Source: Thiomicrorhabdus xiamenensis
GTDB taxonomy: Bacteria > Pseudomonadota > Gammaproteobacteria > Thiomicrospirales > Thiomicrospiraceae
Reading direction: 5' to 3'
NCBI RefSeq assembly: GCF_013282625.1
Contig: NZ_CP054020.1
Span: forward strand, 620,001-684,000
DNA: 64,000 bases
Within the stretch, counting starts at the first letter, position 1; every line of letters begins with the position of its first letter. A program made the position numbers and the translations under genes. Shown here piece after piece: positions 36,727 to 44,991 of this stretch. The notes under the pieces were generated by a model. The model did not search any database and was not told the DNA's origin. It saw nothing but the letters and a program-made list of their open reading frames with translations.

Positions 36727-37740
36727 TTAGTGTGCGGTCAGAAAAGAGACTCCGTCGACACCGATGAAACTCTCGCCTTCGTCATGTTTAACGGGCAGGT
36801 CGATCGGGTCGCCGTTGAGAATTCGCGGTATCCGGTATTTATGGAAGCTTTTGATTAGGTGGCGGAAAGTCAAAACCTGCTGCTCATCATCGCCATACAT
36901 CTGTTTATGCAGTTTCGGCAGTCGATACCAGGGTTGAAGCTGTTGGTGATGGTGGACGTTGTGGTAGCAGAAGTTCAGAACCAGCAGATTGATCCAAGGG
37001 TATTTCACCGAAAGCAGATTCGAGTAAGTGTTGTGTTCTTCAAAATCGCGGTCTCTTAGGCGAGCTTCCGGGCCGCGCGGCGAGTCGAGCGTTTCGTAAA
37101 CTTCGTAGGTGTGCTGATGGACGTCCATAAAGCGCATAACGGTCAAAAACAGCAGATACGCCAGCGCATAAAGCCATAGAAAGTGAATCGAAATCGACGC
37201 CAGCCAAGCGAAAAGGGCAAGACGTACGACTAAGACCGACAGAACGCGCAGACGTCGTTGACGGCGATTTGTTTTAACGAAAGGTAAAATGATCACCAGT
37301 GTGTGCATGAGAATTTCCAAAGCGGGAATGTACGCCCACTCCAGAATTTGCAGGGTTTTGAGGAAAAACGGGTGTTTTTCCAGAATCGGTCGGAAGTCGA
37401 AACTGACGATATCCGCCCGGTCCGAATGGTGGCGGTTGTGTTTGTGGACGATGTCGTTAAAGTCCGAATAGCTGCTGCCGGTAATCCATAAAAGCAATTC
37501 GCCGTACCAGCGGTTGGCCTGCTTTTTACGGAAGACGCTTTGATGGGCCGCCTCATGAATAAGGTAGGCGGCAATAACCATAGAATGGGCAAACCACAAG
37601 ACCCCCGGTAGATTGAAGTACCAGCCGTCAATCAACATCCAGTATCCGCCGACCAGATAGCCGCTCAGCGCATAGCCTGTCGCCAATAGAGTCGGCAGTA
37701 GTGCATCATCGTGTCTGAATGTTTTCGTAGTCGAAGGCAT
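36727..37740 (-). CDS. Fatty-acid-desaturase-family membrane di-iron enzyme
   Basis: 337 aa. Three His boxes: HEAAHQSVF, HKHNRHHSD and HNVHHHQQ, as in membrane fatty acid desaturases and hydroxylases. There are about four to five membrane helices (for example WFAHSMVIAAYLI and LWLYALAYLLFLTVM). It may desaturate or hydroxylate lipids, but its place in a nitrogen-compound operon between a binding protein and a lactonase-like enzyme suggests oxidation of a small substrate. The first gene after the binding protein; a hairpin lies between them. Confidence 0.88.
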   Translation of the reverse strand: MPSTTKTFRHDDALLPTLLATGYALSGYLVGGYWMLIDGWYFNLPGVLWFAHSMVIAAYLIHEAAHQSVFRKKQANRWYGELLLWITGSSYSDFNDIVHKHNRHHSDRADIVSFDFRPILEKHPFFLKTLQILEWAYIPALEILMHTLVIILPFVKTNRRQRRLRVLSVLVVRLALFAWLASISIHFLWLYALAYLLFLTVMRFMDVHQHTYEVYETLDSPRGPEARLRDRDFEEHNTYSNLLSVKYPWINLLVLNFCYHNVHHHQQLQPWYRLPKLHKQMYGDDEQQVLTFRHLIKSFHKYRIPRILNGDPIDLPVKHDEGESFIGVDGVSFLTAH

Positions 37741-37763
37741 TGTGGGTTACTCACTTTCAGGTG

Positions 37764-37800
37764 AAGAATAAAATGCAGCAACCTTAGGCAAGGTTGCTGC
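37764..37800 (-). terminator. Terminator or attenuator after the binding-protein gene
   Basis: Perfect 11-bp stem GCAGCAACCTT / AAGGTTGCTGC with loop GCCT on the minus strand (37775-37800), followed by ATTTTATTCTT. Hairpins after binding-protein genes commonly limit read-through, so that the binding protein is made in excess over downstream genes. Confidence 0.75.
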
Positions 37801-37847
37801 GTCCTAGAGGATTCGAAGGGTTACTTCGAAACGGTATTTACTGAACT

Positions 37848-38834
37848 TTACAAACCGTTGGTTAGACTGCCGTCAAAGTAAGCGTCGACATCCTGAGGCG
37901 CGTCATACACTTTGTTATTGACGTTAAAGTCATCAGAAATTTTTGAAGAACCGTAGATCGAATCCAGACCAGAACCTTTTTTGTAAGCCGCTTTTGCTTC
38001 TTCCAAAGTCAATAGCTTGGTACCTTTCAAGAAAGGTGCATACTCTGCTGCAGTCAGGCCAACGCGGGATGACATGATTTCCAAAGCGTCGTTACGCGTT
38101 TTAGGATCATTGATGTAATCCACTGCCTGATACCAGACTTTCAATACTTTTTCCCAGTCAGCACCGCGGGAAGCCAGACTGGCAGGGTTGACGGATAGAC
38201 CGTCATAAATGATTCCCGGTTTGTCCGCTGAGGTGAACACCGCTGATGATCCTGGAACCAGGTTCAGGGCTTGACCGGAGCTTGGCTGCCAGGCAACAAT
38301 TGCGTCAACTTCGCCAGAAGCCAGAACTTGAGGGGTTTCGTTGGTCGGTACATTAACCAGAGTGACGTCAGACTCGCTCATGCCGTTTTCTTCAAGAGCG
38401 GTTAGCAGTAAAAGATGGCCGACAAAACCGACTTCAACACCGATTTTTTTGCCTTTCAATTCTTTAATGGATGAGATGCCAGGTTGCGCTACAACCATGT
38501 CGTTCCCGTTTGAATAGTCGTTGATGGCAATCATCACGCTTGGCGCACCGGTAGAGCCGGTAACAAGAGCGTCACCGTTGGTCATGCCGACCGCATCCAG
38601 CTGACCGGCTGCGAAAGCTTCCATTGATGCGACGTAGTCGAACCATTCGAATTGAACGTCAACGCCTTCTTTTTCAAACATTTTCTTTTCAATCGCAACT
38701 TCCCAGGCTACCCAGCCAGGCCAGTCGCTGTAACCGATTTTCAAAGGTTCGGCCGCATTGGCAATCCAGGAAAGGCTACTTAAAGACAAAACCGCAGCAA
38801 ATTTAGCCGCTTTCTTAAATACATTTAGTTTCAT
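37848..38834 (-). CDS. ABC transporter substrate-binding protein, NitT/TauT type
   Basis: 328 aa. Signal peptide ([20 protein letters not shown]..., cleavage after ANA) and an SsuA/TauA-type periplasmic binding fold: [58 protein letters not shown] and [18 protein letters not shown]. No permease or ATPase lies next to it. The matching pair is at 16436-18333, and the two loci carry the same operator. GGAGG precedes ATG. Confidence 0.9.
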   Translation of the reverse strand: MKLNVFKKAAKFAAVLSLSSLSWIANAAEPLKIGYSDWPGWVAWEVAIEKKMFEKEGVDVQFEWFDYVASMEAFAAGQLDAVGMTNGDALVTGSTGAPSVMIAINDYSNGNDMVVAQPGISSIKELKGKKIGVEVGFVGHLLLLTALEENGMSESDVTLVNVPTNETPQVLASGEVDAIVAWQPSSGQALNLVPGSSAVFTSADKPGIIYDGLSVNPASLASRGADWEKVLKVWYQAVDYINDPKTRNDALEIMSSRVGLTAAEYAPFLKGTKLLTLEEAKAAYKKGSGLDSIYGSSKISDDFNVNNKVYDAPQDVDAYFDGSLTNGL

Positions 38835-38860
38835 AGGAGGTACTCCGCTGTTGGCTGTTG

Positions 38861-38890
38861 GTTATTACGAATTAATACAAGTGTAATAAC
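38861..38890. promoter_or_regulatory. Operator 2 of the NikR-like regulator
   Basis: Perfect palindrome GTTATTAC (38861-38868), 14-base spacer, GTAATAAC (38883-38890), the best of the three copies (8-bp arms). Its centre is about 42 bases before the binding-protein start, nearly the same distance as operator 1 from the permease. On the minus strand TTGCTT lies just upstream and may be a -35 element. Confidence 0.78.
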
Positions 38891-39261
38891 CTAATTAAGC
38901 AAGAAGTGAATTTAACTTTTTAAAAATCTTTTAATATCAATTGCTTAGTTTTAAATTAGTGGGTTTTTAGCGTGTTTTCGAAAGGCGTGTTGATTTATTT
39001 TGGTTTGTTTGTGTTTTATTGTGGTGCATAAGTGCTGCTTTTCCGGATCGGCTTTGAACGATTTTTTCAGTTTGTCGAATATTTGAATTCTTACGCCGCC
39101 ATGTTTTGTCGTTTTGGTGTCGCAGTTTCGAGGGCGTTTTTTAAGTTCAATGAGTACGTAATGCTTGGCGATACCTTTTTAAGGAAGCTTGAATTATGAT
39201 GCGCAAATGTCCGCGCGATTTCCGCTAGGATGAAAAGTCTGGAATTTTTTAAGGGTATAGA
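38891..39261. other. Gene-free stretch between divergent genes
   Basis: AT-rich. It should hold the promoters of the binding-protein gene (minus) and of the small secreted protein (plus). No further repeat or RNA was seen. Confidence 0.5.
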
Positions 39262-39675
39262 ATGAGAAAACATACGATCATGCTTGCGGCGACTTGTCTG
39301 CTGACTACCGGAAGCGTTCAGGCGGTGGATACAACCGATTACAGTCAGCCGGGTATGAAACAGATGGCTCTGGCGATGAATAAAATGCAGGATTGTATCG
39401 GGCAGGTCGATGAATTGGAGCAGAATCGGTATGAGGTTGCAATTAATCGCATGCAGAATGAGTTGCTTGATCTTTGTCGCAGCGGAAAAACAGAAGCTGC
39501 CCAGTCCAAAGCATTGGTGTTCAGCCGGGAAGCGCAAACTTCGCACTCTTTTCAACAGATGATGGCGTGTTCGAAAACGATGCGCGATCAAGGTTTTATG
39601 CCGCAATTGCCGGTGCTGTCGCTGGATCAGGACGGCAACAGTTCAGAAGCGGTATGCGATCGTTATAACTATTAA
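39262..39675 (+). CDS. Small secreted hypothetical protein
   Basis: 137 aa. Clear signal peptide (MRKHTIMLAATCLLTTGSVQA). The mature part is helical and contains four Cys (DCIGQ, LDLCRSG, MACSKT, EAVCDRY), probably two disulfides. I do not recognise the family. AAGGG precedes ATG. It stands alone upstream of an APC permease. Confidence 0.75.
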   Translation: MRKHTIMLAATCLLTTGSVQAVDTTDYSQPGMKQMALAMNKMQDCIGQVDELEQNRYEVAINRMQNELLDLCRSGKTEAAQSKALVFSREAQTSHSFQQMMACSKTMRDQGFMPQLPVLSLDQDGNSSEAVCDRYNY

Positions 39676-39768
39676 GGACTGCTGTCATCTTTTACCAGAC
39701 GACTCTTTTTCTGCCTGTCCGGCGAAAGTACGACGGTTTACTGTTTTTTTGAATAGCGTGGGACGGTC

Positions 39769-41073
39769 ATGTCGAAAATAACACCGCCGAATCGTTCAAT
39801 CGGGTTGTTGGGGGCGATTGCCATCGGCGTCGGAGGAATGGTCGGCGGCGGTATTTTTGCGGTACTTGGCGAAGCGATCTCTTTTGCCGGAGGAGCCACG
39901 CCGCTTGCGTTTGTTTTCGCCGGAGTGATTGCCATTCTGACGGCATACTCTTATGTGAAGTTTAGCGTGTATTTCCAGAGTCGCGGCGGCACGGTGTTTT
40001 TTGTCGATCAGGCTTTTAACCACAACCTGCTTTCCGGTAGTTTGAATCTATTTCTGTGGCTGTGCTATCTGGTGACTATTGCACTTTATGCCAAGGCCTT
40101 TGCTTCTTACGGACTGACCTTCGTCGAGTCGCCGTCTTCTTTTTTGGCGCACTTTCTGATCAGTCTGGCTATTGTGGTGCCGATGTTGATTAACTTAATC
40201 AGCAGCGGGTTTGTCAGTCGTTCGGAAACGCTGATTGTTGCGATTAAGCTGCTTTTGCTGTTATTGATTATGGTTTTTGGCGTCGGGACAGTGGAAGGTG
40301 AGCGACTGTCGACGCAGCACTGGATGCCGGCGTTTAATGTTTTTATTGCGGGCATGATTATTTTTGTCGCTTATGAAGGGTTTGAATTGATTTCCAATGC
40401 GGCCGAAGAGATCAAGCAGCCGGAACGCAATTTGCCTCGGGCCTTTTATGTTTCGGTGGTCGGTGTGCTACTGCTGTATGTCGGTATTGCAATAATCGCC
40501 ATCGGCAGTGTTCCTGAAGAAAAATTACTCGACGCGAAAGATTATGTCTTGGCAATCGCGGCCGAACCGGCGCTCGGGACCGTCGGTTTTCAGTTGGTCG
40601 CGGTGGCGGCATTATTGGCGACATTTTCGGCAATTAACGCGACGATTTACGGTAACGCGCGTTTGGGATACTTGATTGCCAAGGAAGGGGAGCTGCCAGA
40701 GGCGTTGGATCATGAAACGCGTGCAATTCCGGTGAACGGTGTTATGACGATCGCTGCGATCAGTTTGTTGTTGGCCAATAGCATAGATTTAACCGAAATC
40801 GCAATTCTTGGCAGTGCCGGTTTTTTATTGATTTTTACCGTTATTAACTTCGGCGCTTTTCGCCTGAGGAATAAGATCGGCGCGTCGGGTGTCATTACGT
40901 TGTTAGCCGCAATTATCAGTGCGCTTGCTTTGCTTACATTGCTTTACCAGACGGTTTTGAGTAATCCAATTGCCGTAGCGGTTTTTGCAGGGTTTATTTG
41001 CGTTGCCGGGTTGTTTGAATGGTTTTATGGTCGAATGATCCGCAAGCATTGGTTTCGCCGTCGTTATGCTTGA
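39769..41073 (+). CDS. APC-family amino acid permease
   Basis: 434 aa with about 12 membrane helices. It starts with the APC signature IGLLGAIAIGVGGMVGGGIFAVLGE, and FVAYEGFELISNAAEEIKQPERNLPRA is the consensus of helix 6 and the following loop. It should import amino acids or amines by cation symport or antiport. The specificity cannot be read. Confidence 0.9.
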   Translation: MSKITPPNRSIGLLGAIAIGVGGMVGGGIFAVLGEAISFAGGATPLAFVFAGVIAILTAYSYVKFSVYFQSRGGTVFFVDQAFNHNLLSGSLNLFLWLCYLVTIALYAKAFASYGLTFVESPSSFLAHFLISLAIVVPMLINLISSGFVSRSETLIVAIKLLLLLLIMVFGVGTVEGERLSTQHWMPAFNVFIAGMIIFVAYEGFELISNAAEEIKQPERNLPRAFYVSVVGVLLLYVGIAIIAIGSVPEEKLLDAKDYVLAIAAEPALGTVGFQLVAVAALLATFSAINATIYGNARLGYLIAKEGELPEALDHETRAIPVNGVMTIAAISLLLANSIDLTEIAILGSAGFLLIFTVINFGAFRLRNKIGASGVITLLAAIISALALLTLLYQTVLSNPIAVAVFAGFICVAGLFEWFYGRMIRKHWFRRRYA

Positions 41074-41309
41074 ATACCCGGTTAAGTCTGACTCTTTTCG
41101 CGAGGCAGTGGGCGTCGGCAGCAAGCGGTTTTGAAGATTTCAGGCCTCAGGAGTGGTTTTTGACGATTTGACAATAAAGATCGTTCCCATTAGAATCCCC
41201 ACACTCATTCGGAACTGAAGGTTTATGGTGTTAAACGCCGGCGACGGCTTCGGTTTTCTTAAACGGCAGTCAAGTGGCTGTTGTTGATGTTTAAGACGGA
41301 ATTTTGTTC

Positions 41310-41339
41310 TTGATTATTTCGTTATTATCCGAATATTCT
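41310..41339 (+). promoter_or_regulatory. Predicted promoter of SRP RNA
   Basis: TTGATT (41310-41315), 18 bases, TATTCT (41334-41339), ending 6 bases before the predicted RNA start. Confidence 0.55.
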
Positions 41340-41345
41340 CAATAT

Positions 41346-41455
41346 GGTAACTCTGTTCGTCCCCTCGCGACGCTAAGTTGGAAACCCCGCCAGGTCCGGA
41401 AGGAAGCAACGGTACCTTCTGATGCGTGCGCCGAGGTAAGGCGGGCAGGGTTGCC
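41346..41455 (+). ncRNA. ffs: Signal recognition particle 4.5S RNA
   Basis: Contains the conserved SRP domain IV: CCAGGTCCGGAAGGAAGCA, followed by the opposite side GATGCGTGCGCCGAGGTAAG and GGCGGGCAGG. The ends GGTAAC and GTTGCC pair to close the rod. About 110 bases, directly upstream of dnaX, the usual gammaproteobacterial arrangement. Confidence 0.92.
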
Positions 41456-41591
41456 TCCATTTCCAATCTGAATTTCTCCCCATTTTGTTAGCCTTAACGG
41501 TAAAATAGCAGGCAATTTGCGACCTGATTCTGGCATTCTTTTTCGCCGGTCCTCAGTGGTTTTTCTTTACAGGCATGAACAAGGTTTAAGC

Positions 41592-44018
41592 ATGAGTTAT
41601 AGCGTTTTAGCGAGAAAGTGGCGTCCGAAAAACTTTTCCGAGCTGGTTGGCCAACAACATGTCATGCAAGCTTTAGCGAATGCGCTTGATCAGCAGCGCC
41701 TGCACCACGCTTATCTTTTTACCGGAACCCGTGGGGTCGGTAAAACCACCATCGCCCGAATATTTGCCAAAGCGCTCAATTGCGAAACCGGAATCAGTTC
41801 TACGCCTTGCGGCCAGTGTGAAGTGTGTCGTTCGATCGATGAAGGGCGTTTTATTGACTTGATTGAGGTCGATGCCGCTTCGAAGACGAAAGTGGATGAT
41901 ACCCGCGAAATTCTCGAAAATGTTCAGTTCGCGCCGACTCAAGGGCGTTTTAAAGTTTATCTGATCGATGAAGTGCATATGCTTTCCAAGAGCAGTTTCA
42001 ATGCATTGCTGAAAACCCTGGAAGAGCCGCCGGAACACGTTAAATTCCTGCTGGCGACGACCGATCCGCATAAGCTTCTGAATACTGTTTTGTCCCGCTG
42101 TCTGCAGTTTAATCTGATGCGATTGACCCAGGTGCAGATACAGAATCACCTGCAGTATATTTTGCAGCAGGAAAATATTCCGTATGAAGAGAGCGCTCTG
42201 GCATTGATCGCCAAAAGCGCCGATGGTTCGGCGCGAGACGCTTTGAGTCTGCTTGATCAGGCGATCGCATACGGAGCCGGTAAGATTGAGTTTCAGCCGG
42301 TGCAAACCATGCTGGGGCTGGTCGATCAACAATTTGTATTACGTATTCTGCAGGCGCTGGCCGAGGATAGCTCCGCTGCAATCAAAGACGTGATGCAGGA
42401 ACTGGCGATGATGGGTGTAGACTATGATGCTCTGTTGGCCAGTTTGAGTGAAACCTTGCATGAAATCACTTATTTCCAATTGTTCGGCGAGGCGGCAAAT
42501 TTCGATAGCCTTCCGCAGGAACTTTTGCAGGCGCTGTCCCAGGCTCTCAGTCCCGAAAGAGTCCAGACACTTTATCAGATCAGCCTTTTGACCAAGCAGG
42601 ATATGCAGTTGGCTCCGGATAGCCGTATCGGTTTCGAGATGGGGCTGATGCGTATGTTTGCTTTTGATCCGCAGCAGCTTGCGACCTCGGCTGTAAAGGA
42701 TGGGGGGGCTGTTGAGACGGTTACTCCGGTTTCCGAGGTAGATCCTTCTGCGGCCTTGGCTTCGTTGAAGAGTGGCTTGCAAAATTTTACCGAACAGAAG
42801 TCGAGCGCAGCCCCTGAAGTCAAAGCACAAGTGTTAAGTCCGTCTGTTGAGCAAAGCGCCAATTCGGCAGCACCAGTTGCTTCGGAAACGGCTCAGCAAG
42901 TCTCGCCGCAAAGCGAGCAGGACTTTGGGCTTAGCAGCGGGGATGTCGATCCGCAGGAGAGTGTTCTCGAGACGCTTGATCCTCAGGTTGCGGTAGCGCA
43001 AATGTCGTCGGCACGTAATCTGGTTGGAAAAGAGATTACACCTAAAAAACCGGTAGTGCCGGAATCGAATGAGGTTCAGATGCCGCAAGAGAATGGGCCG
43101 TCGTTGGCGGAGCAGATGCTTGCGGGGTTTGATTCGCTGGGAAAGCCTGATGCGCCGCAAAACGCGGAGCCGGTAGAGCAGCCGAAATCGGATTTGGAAA
43201 AACAGGTTGCCCAGATGGGGATGGGGGCAATGGAAAGATCTGCTCCTGTCGCGGATAACCAAGCAGATTTTTCCCCGATTTCGAATCAACCGGAAATACC
43301 TGCTTCGTCGCATACCGAATTGTCGGCGCCGGTCGATGTGTTTTCAGAGGTTCCGCCGTGGGTGAACGAACCGATTATCGAGCCTTCTGCCGGACATTCT
43401 TTTGACGAAGTTTCCCAGTCATTCGCTGATAATGCTGCCGGTTTCGGCTCTGCGGCGCCTTTTGAACCGACCTATGCAGAAAATTCGTCGGATGCTGCAA
43501 TTCAAAACGATCCTTCGCTTGACATGCCGTCTGCCTCTATGCCTTCTGACGATACGCAGAATTTATCAAATCCGCATGAAACTGCCTTTGAGATGAGCAG
43601 TGTGCCTGCGGTGCAGATTAGTGCCTCGGCGCAGGAAAAAATGCAATTATGGCAGGAGCTGATCGAAGGGATGCAGTTAAAAGGCATGGTGCTGGAAATT
43701 GCATCGCAGTCGGTTCTGCTTTCTAAAGATGCGTCCCAGTTGCAGATTGCGGTCAATCCCGAGCAGGATTTCTCCCGGCAGCACGTCGCCATGCAACAGT
43801 TTAATGATGAGGTCGGCAGTCGGTTGGGTCTGGAATTACAGGTTCTGGACGGCTCGATGTTTGATCGTGAGCAGCTTACGCCTCGGCAGCTTGAGGCGAG
43901 ACGAATTGAAGAGCGGCAGAAGCAGGCGGAAAACGCGATTGCTCAAGACCCTGTTTTGCATAATTTAATGTCTTTGTTGAATTTACAGGTGTTGCCGGAT
44001 TCGGTAAAACCTTTGTAA
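41592..44018 (+). CDS. dnaX: DNA polymerase III tau subunit (possibly also gamma)
   Basis: 808 aa clamp-loader ATPase. Start at ATG 41592 (MSYSVLARKWRPKNF), the family's usual N-terminus. Walker A GTRGVGKTT (about residue 45), zinc module CGQCEVCR, Walker B LIDEVHML, sensor 1 and the SRC motif LSRCLQF are present. The middle (about 400-660) is a low-complexity Pro/Glu/Ser-rich linker, and the C-terminus (from about 680) is the tau part that contacts the polymerase. A run of six A at 43044-43049, with a G-rich site upstream and a small hairpin downstream, may allow a frameshift to a short gamma form. Confidence 0.95.
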   Translation: MSYSVLARKWRPKNFSELVGQQHVMQALANALDQQRLHHAYLFTGTRGVGKTTIARIFAKALNCETGISSTPCGQCEVCRSIDEGRFIDLIEVDAASKTKVDDTREILENVQFAPTQGRFKVYLIDEVHMLSKSSFNALLKTLEEPPEHVKFLLATTDPHKLLNTVLSRCLQFNLMRLTQVQIQNHLQYILQQENIPYEESALALIAKSADGSARDALSLLDQAIAYGAGKIEFQPVQTMLGLVDQQFVLRILQALAEDSSAAIKDVMQELAMMGVDYDALLASLSETLHEITYFQLFGEAANFDSLPQELLQALSQALSPERVQTLYQISLLTKQDMQLAPDSRIGFEMGLMRMFAFDPQQLATSAVKDGGAVETVTPVSEVDPSAALASLKSGLQNFTEQKSSAAPEVKAQVLSPSVEQSANSAAPVASETAQQVSPQSEQDFGLSSGDVDPQESVLETLDPQVAVAQMSSARNLVGKEITPKKPVVPESNEVQMPQENGPSLAEQMLAGFDSLGKPDAPQNAEPVEQPKSDLEKQVAQMGMGAMERSAPVADNQADFSPISNQPEIPASSHTELSAPVDVFSEVPPWVNEPIIEPSAGHSFDEVSQSFADNAAGFGSAAPFEPTYAENSSDAAIQNDPSLDMPSASMPSDDTQNLSNPHETAFEMSSVPAVQISASAQEKMQLWQELIEGMQLKGMVLEIASQSVLLSKDASQLQIAVNPEQDFSRQHVAMQQFNDEVGSRLGLELQVLDGSMFDREQLTPRQLEARRIEERQKQAENAIAQDPVLHNLMSLLNLQVLPDSVKPL

Positions 44019-44051
44019 TGTGTTTAATTTATATTGTTTGAGAGGTGAAAA

Positions 44052-44381
44052 ATGTTTGGTGGTAAAGGTGGTTTAGGTAACCTAATGAAGCAGGCGCAGG
44101 AAATGCAGGAAAATATGCAGAAAGCGCAGGAAGAAATCGCCAAAATGGAAGTCTCCGGCGAAGCGGGCGGTGGCCTGGTTAAAGTTATCATGACCGGAAA
44201 GCACGAGTTGGTGAAGGTTGAATTGGATGATTCCCTGATGGATGACCGTGAAATGCTTGAAGATCTTGTCGCCGCTGCGGTCAATAGTGCAAGCCGTATG
44301 GTTGAAGAGAAGTCTCAGGAAAAGATGGGCTCCTTGACCGCGGGTGTCAACTTGCCCCCTGGCATGAAAATGCCTTTTTGA
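44052..44381 (+). CDS. YbaB/EbfC nucleoid-associated protein
   Basis: 109 aa. N-terminal helix rich in Met/Gln/Glu ([22 protein letters not shown]), then [25 protein letters not shown] and a C-terminal helix. A dimeric DNA-binding protein. Its position between dnaX and recR is the classic arrangement. Confidence 0.95.
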   Translation: MFGGKGGLGNLMKQAQEMQENMQKAQEEIAKMEVSGEAGGGLVKVIMTGKHELVKVELDDSLMDDREMLEDLVAAAVNSASRMVEEKSQEKMGSLTAGVNLPPGMKMPF

Positions 44382-44393
44382 TAAGGAAGATCA

Positions 44394-44987
44394 ATGCAAA
44401 CGCCTTTAATTGATGATTTAATTGCAACATTGAAGGTTCTACCCGGTGTTGGCGCAAAATCTGCTCAACGCATGGCATATCATCTTTTAGAGCGTGACCG
44501 AAAAGGCGGTTTACGTTTGGCCAAAGCTCTGGAAACGGCAATGGAAAATGTCGGGCACTGTAAAGAGTGTCGGACGTTTTCGGAAACCGAGTTTTGTCCG
44601 ATATGCGCATCGCACAAACGTATTCGTTCCGAAATCTGTGTTGTCGAATCTCCCGCGGATATCGCGGTTATTGAACAGTCAGGGATTTTTAAAGGGGTTT
44701 ATTTTGTCTTGATGGGGCGTTTGTCCCCTATTGACGGCATAGGACCCGATGAAATCGCTCTGCCACAACTGGAAGAGCGTCTACAGAGCGGTGGGATTGA
44801 TGAGATGATCATTGCCACCAACCCGACGGTAGAAGGAGAGGCCACGGCGCATTATTTGCAGCAGATGGCTAAAAACAGTGGGATCAAGGTGTCTCGTCTG
44901 GCTCAGGGAATTCCTCTGGGCGGCGAATTAGAATACTTAGATTCGGGCACGCTCGCCCAAGCATTTATTTCAAGAAAAGAGGTATAG
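44394..44987 (+). CDS. recR: Recombination mediator RecR
   Basis: 197 aa. N-terminal helix-hairpin-helix ([20 protein letters not shown]), a four-Cys zinc site ([16 protein letters not shown]), a Toprim domain ([16 protein letters not shown]) and the C-terminal Walker-like part ([22 protein letters not shown]). With RecF and RecO it loads RecA at gaps. It is 12 bases after ybaB. Confidence 0.96.
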   Translation: MQTPLIDDLIATLKVLPGVGAKSAQRMAYHLLERDRKGGLRLAKALETAMENVGHCKECRTFSETEFCPICASHKRIRSEICVVESPADIAVIEQSGIFKGVYFVLMGRLSPIDGIGPDEIALPQLEERLQSGGIDEMIIATNPTVEGEATAHYLQQMAKNSGIKVSRLAQGIPLGGELEYLDSGTLAQAFISRKEV

Positions 44988-44991
44988 TCTC

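Noticed and set aside
39091-39606. Minus-strand frame over the small secreted protein gene
   Set aside because: The plus-strand frame has a signal peptide and ribosome binding site; the minus frame has neither.
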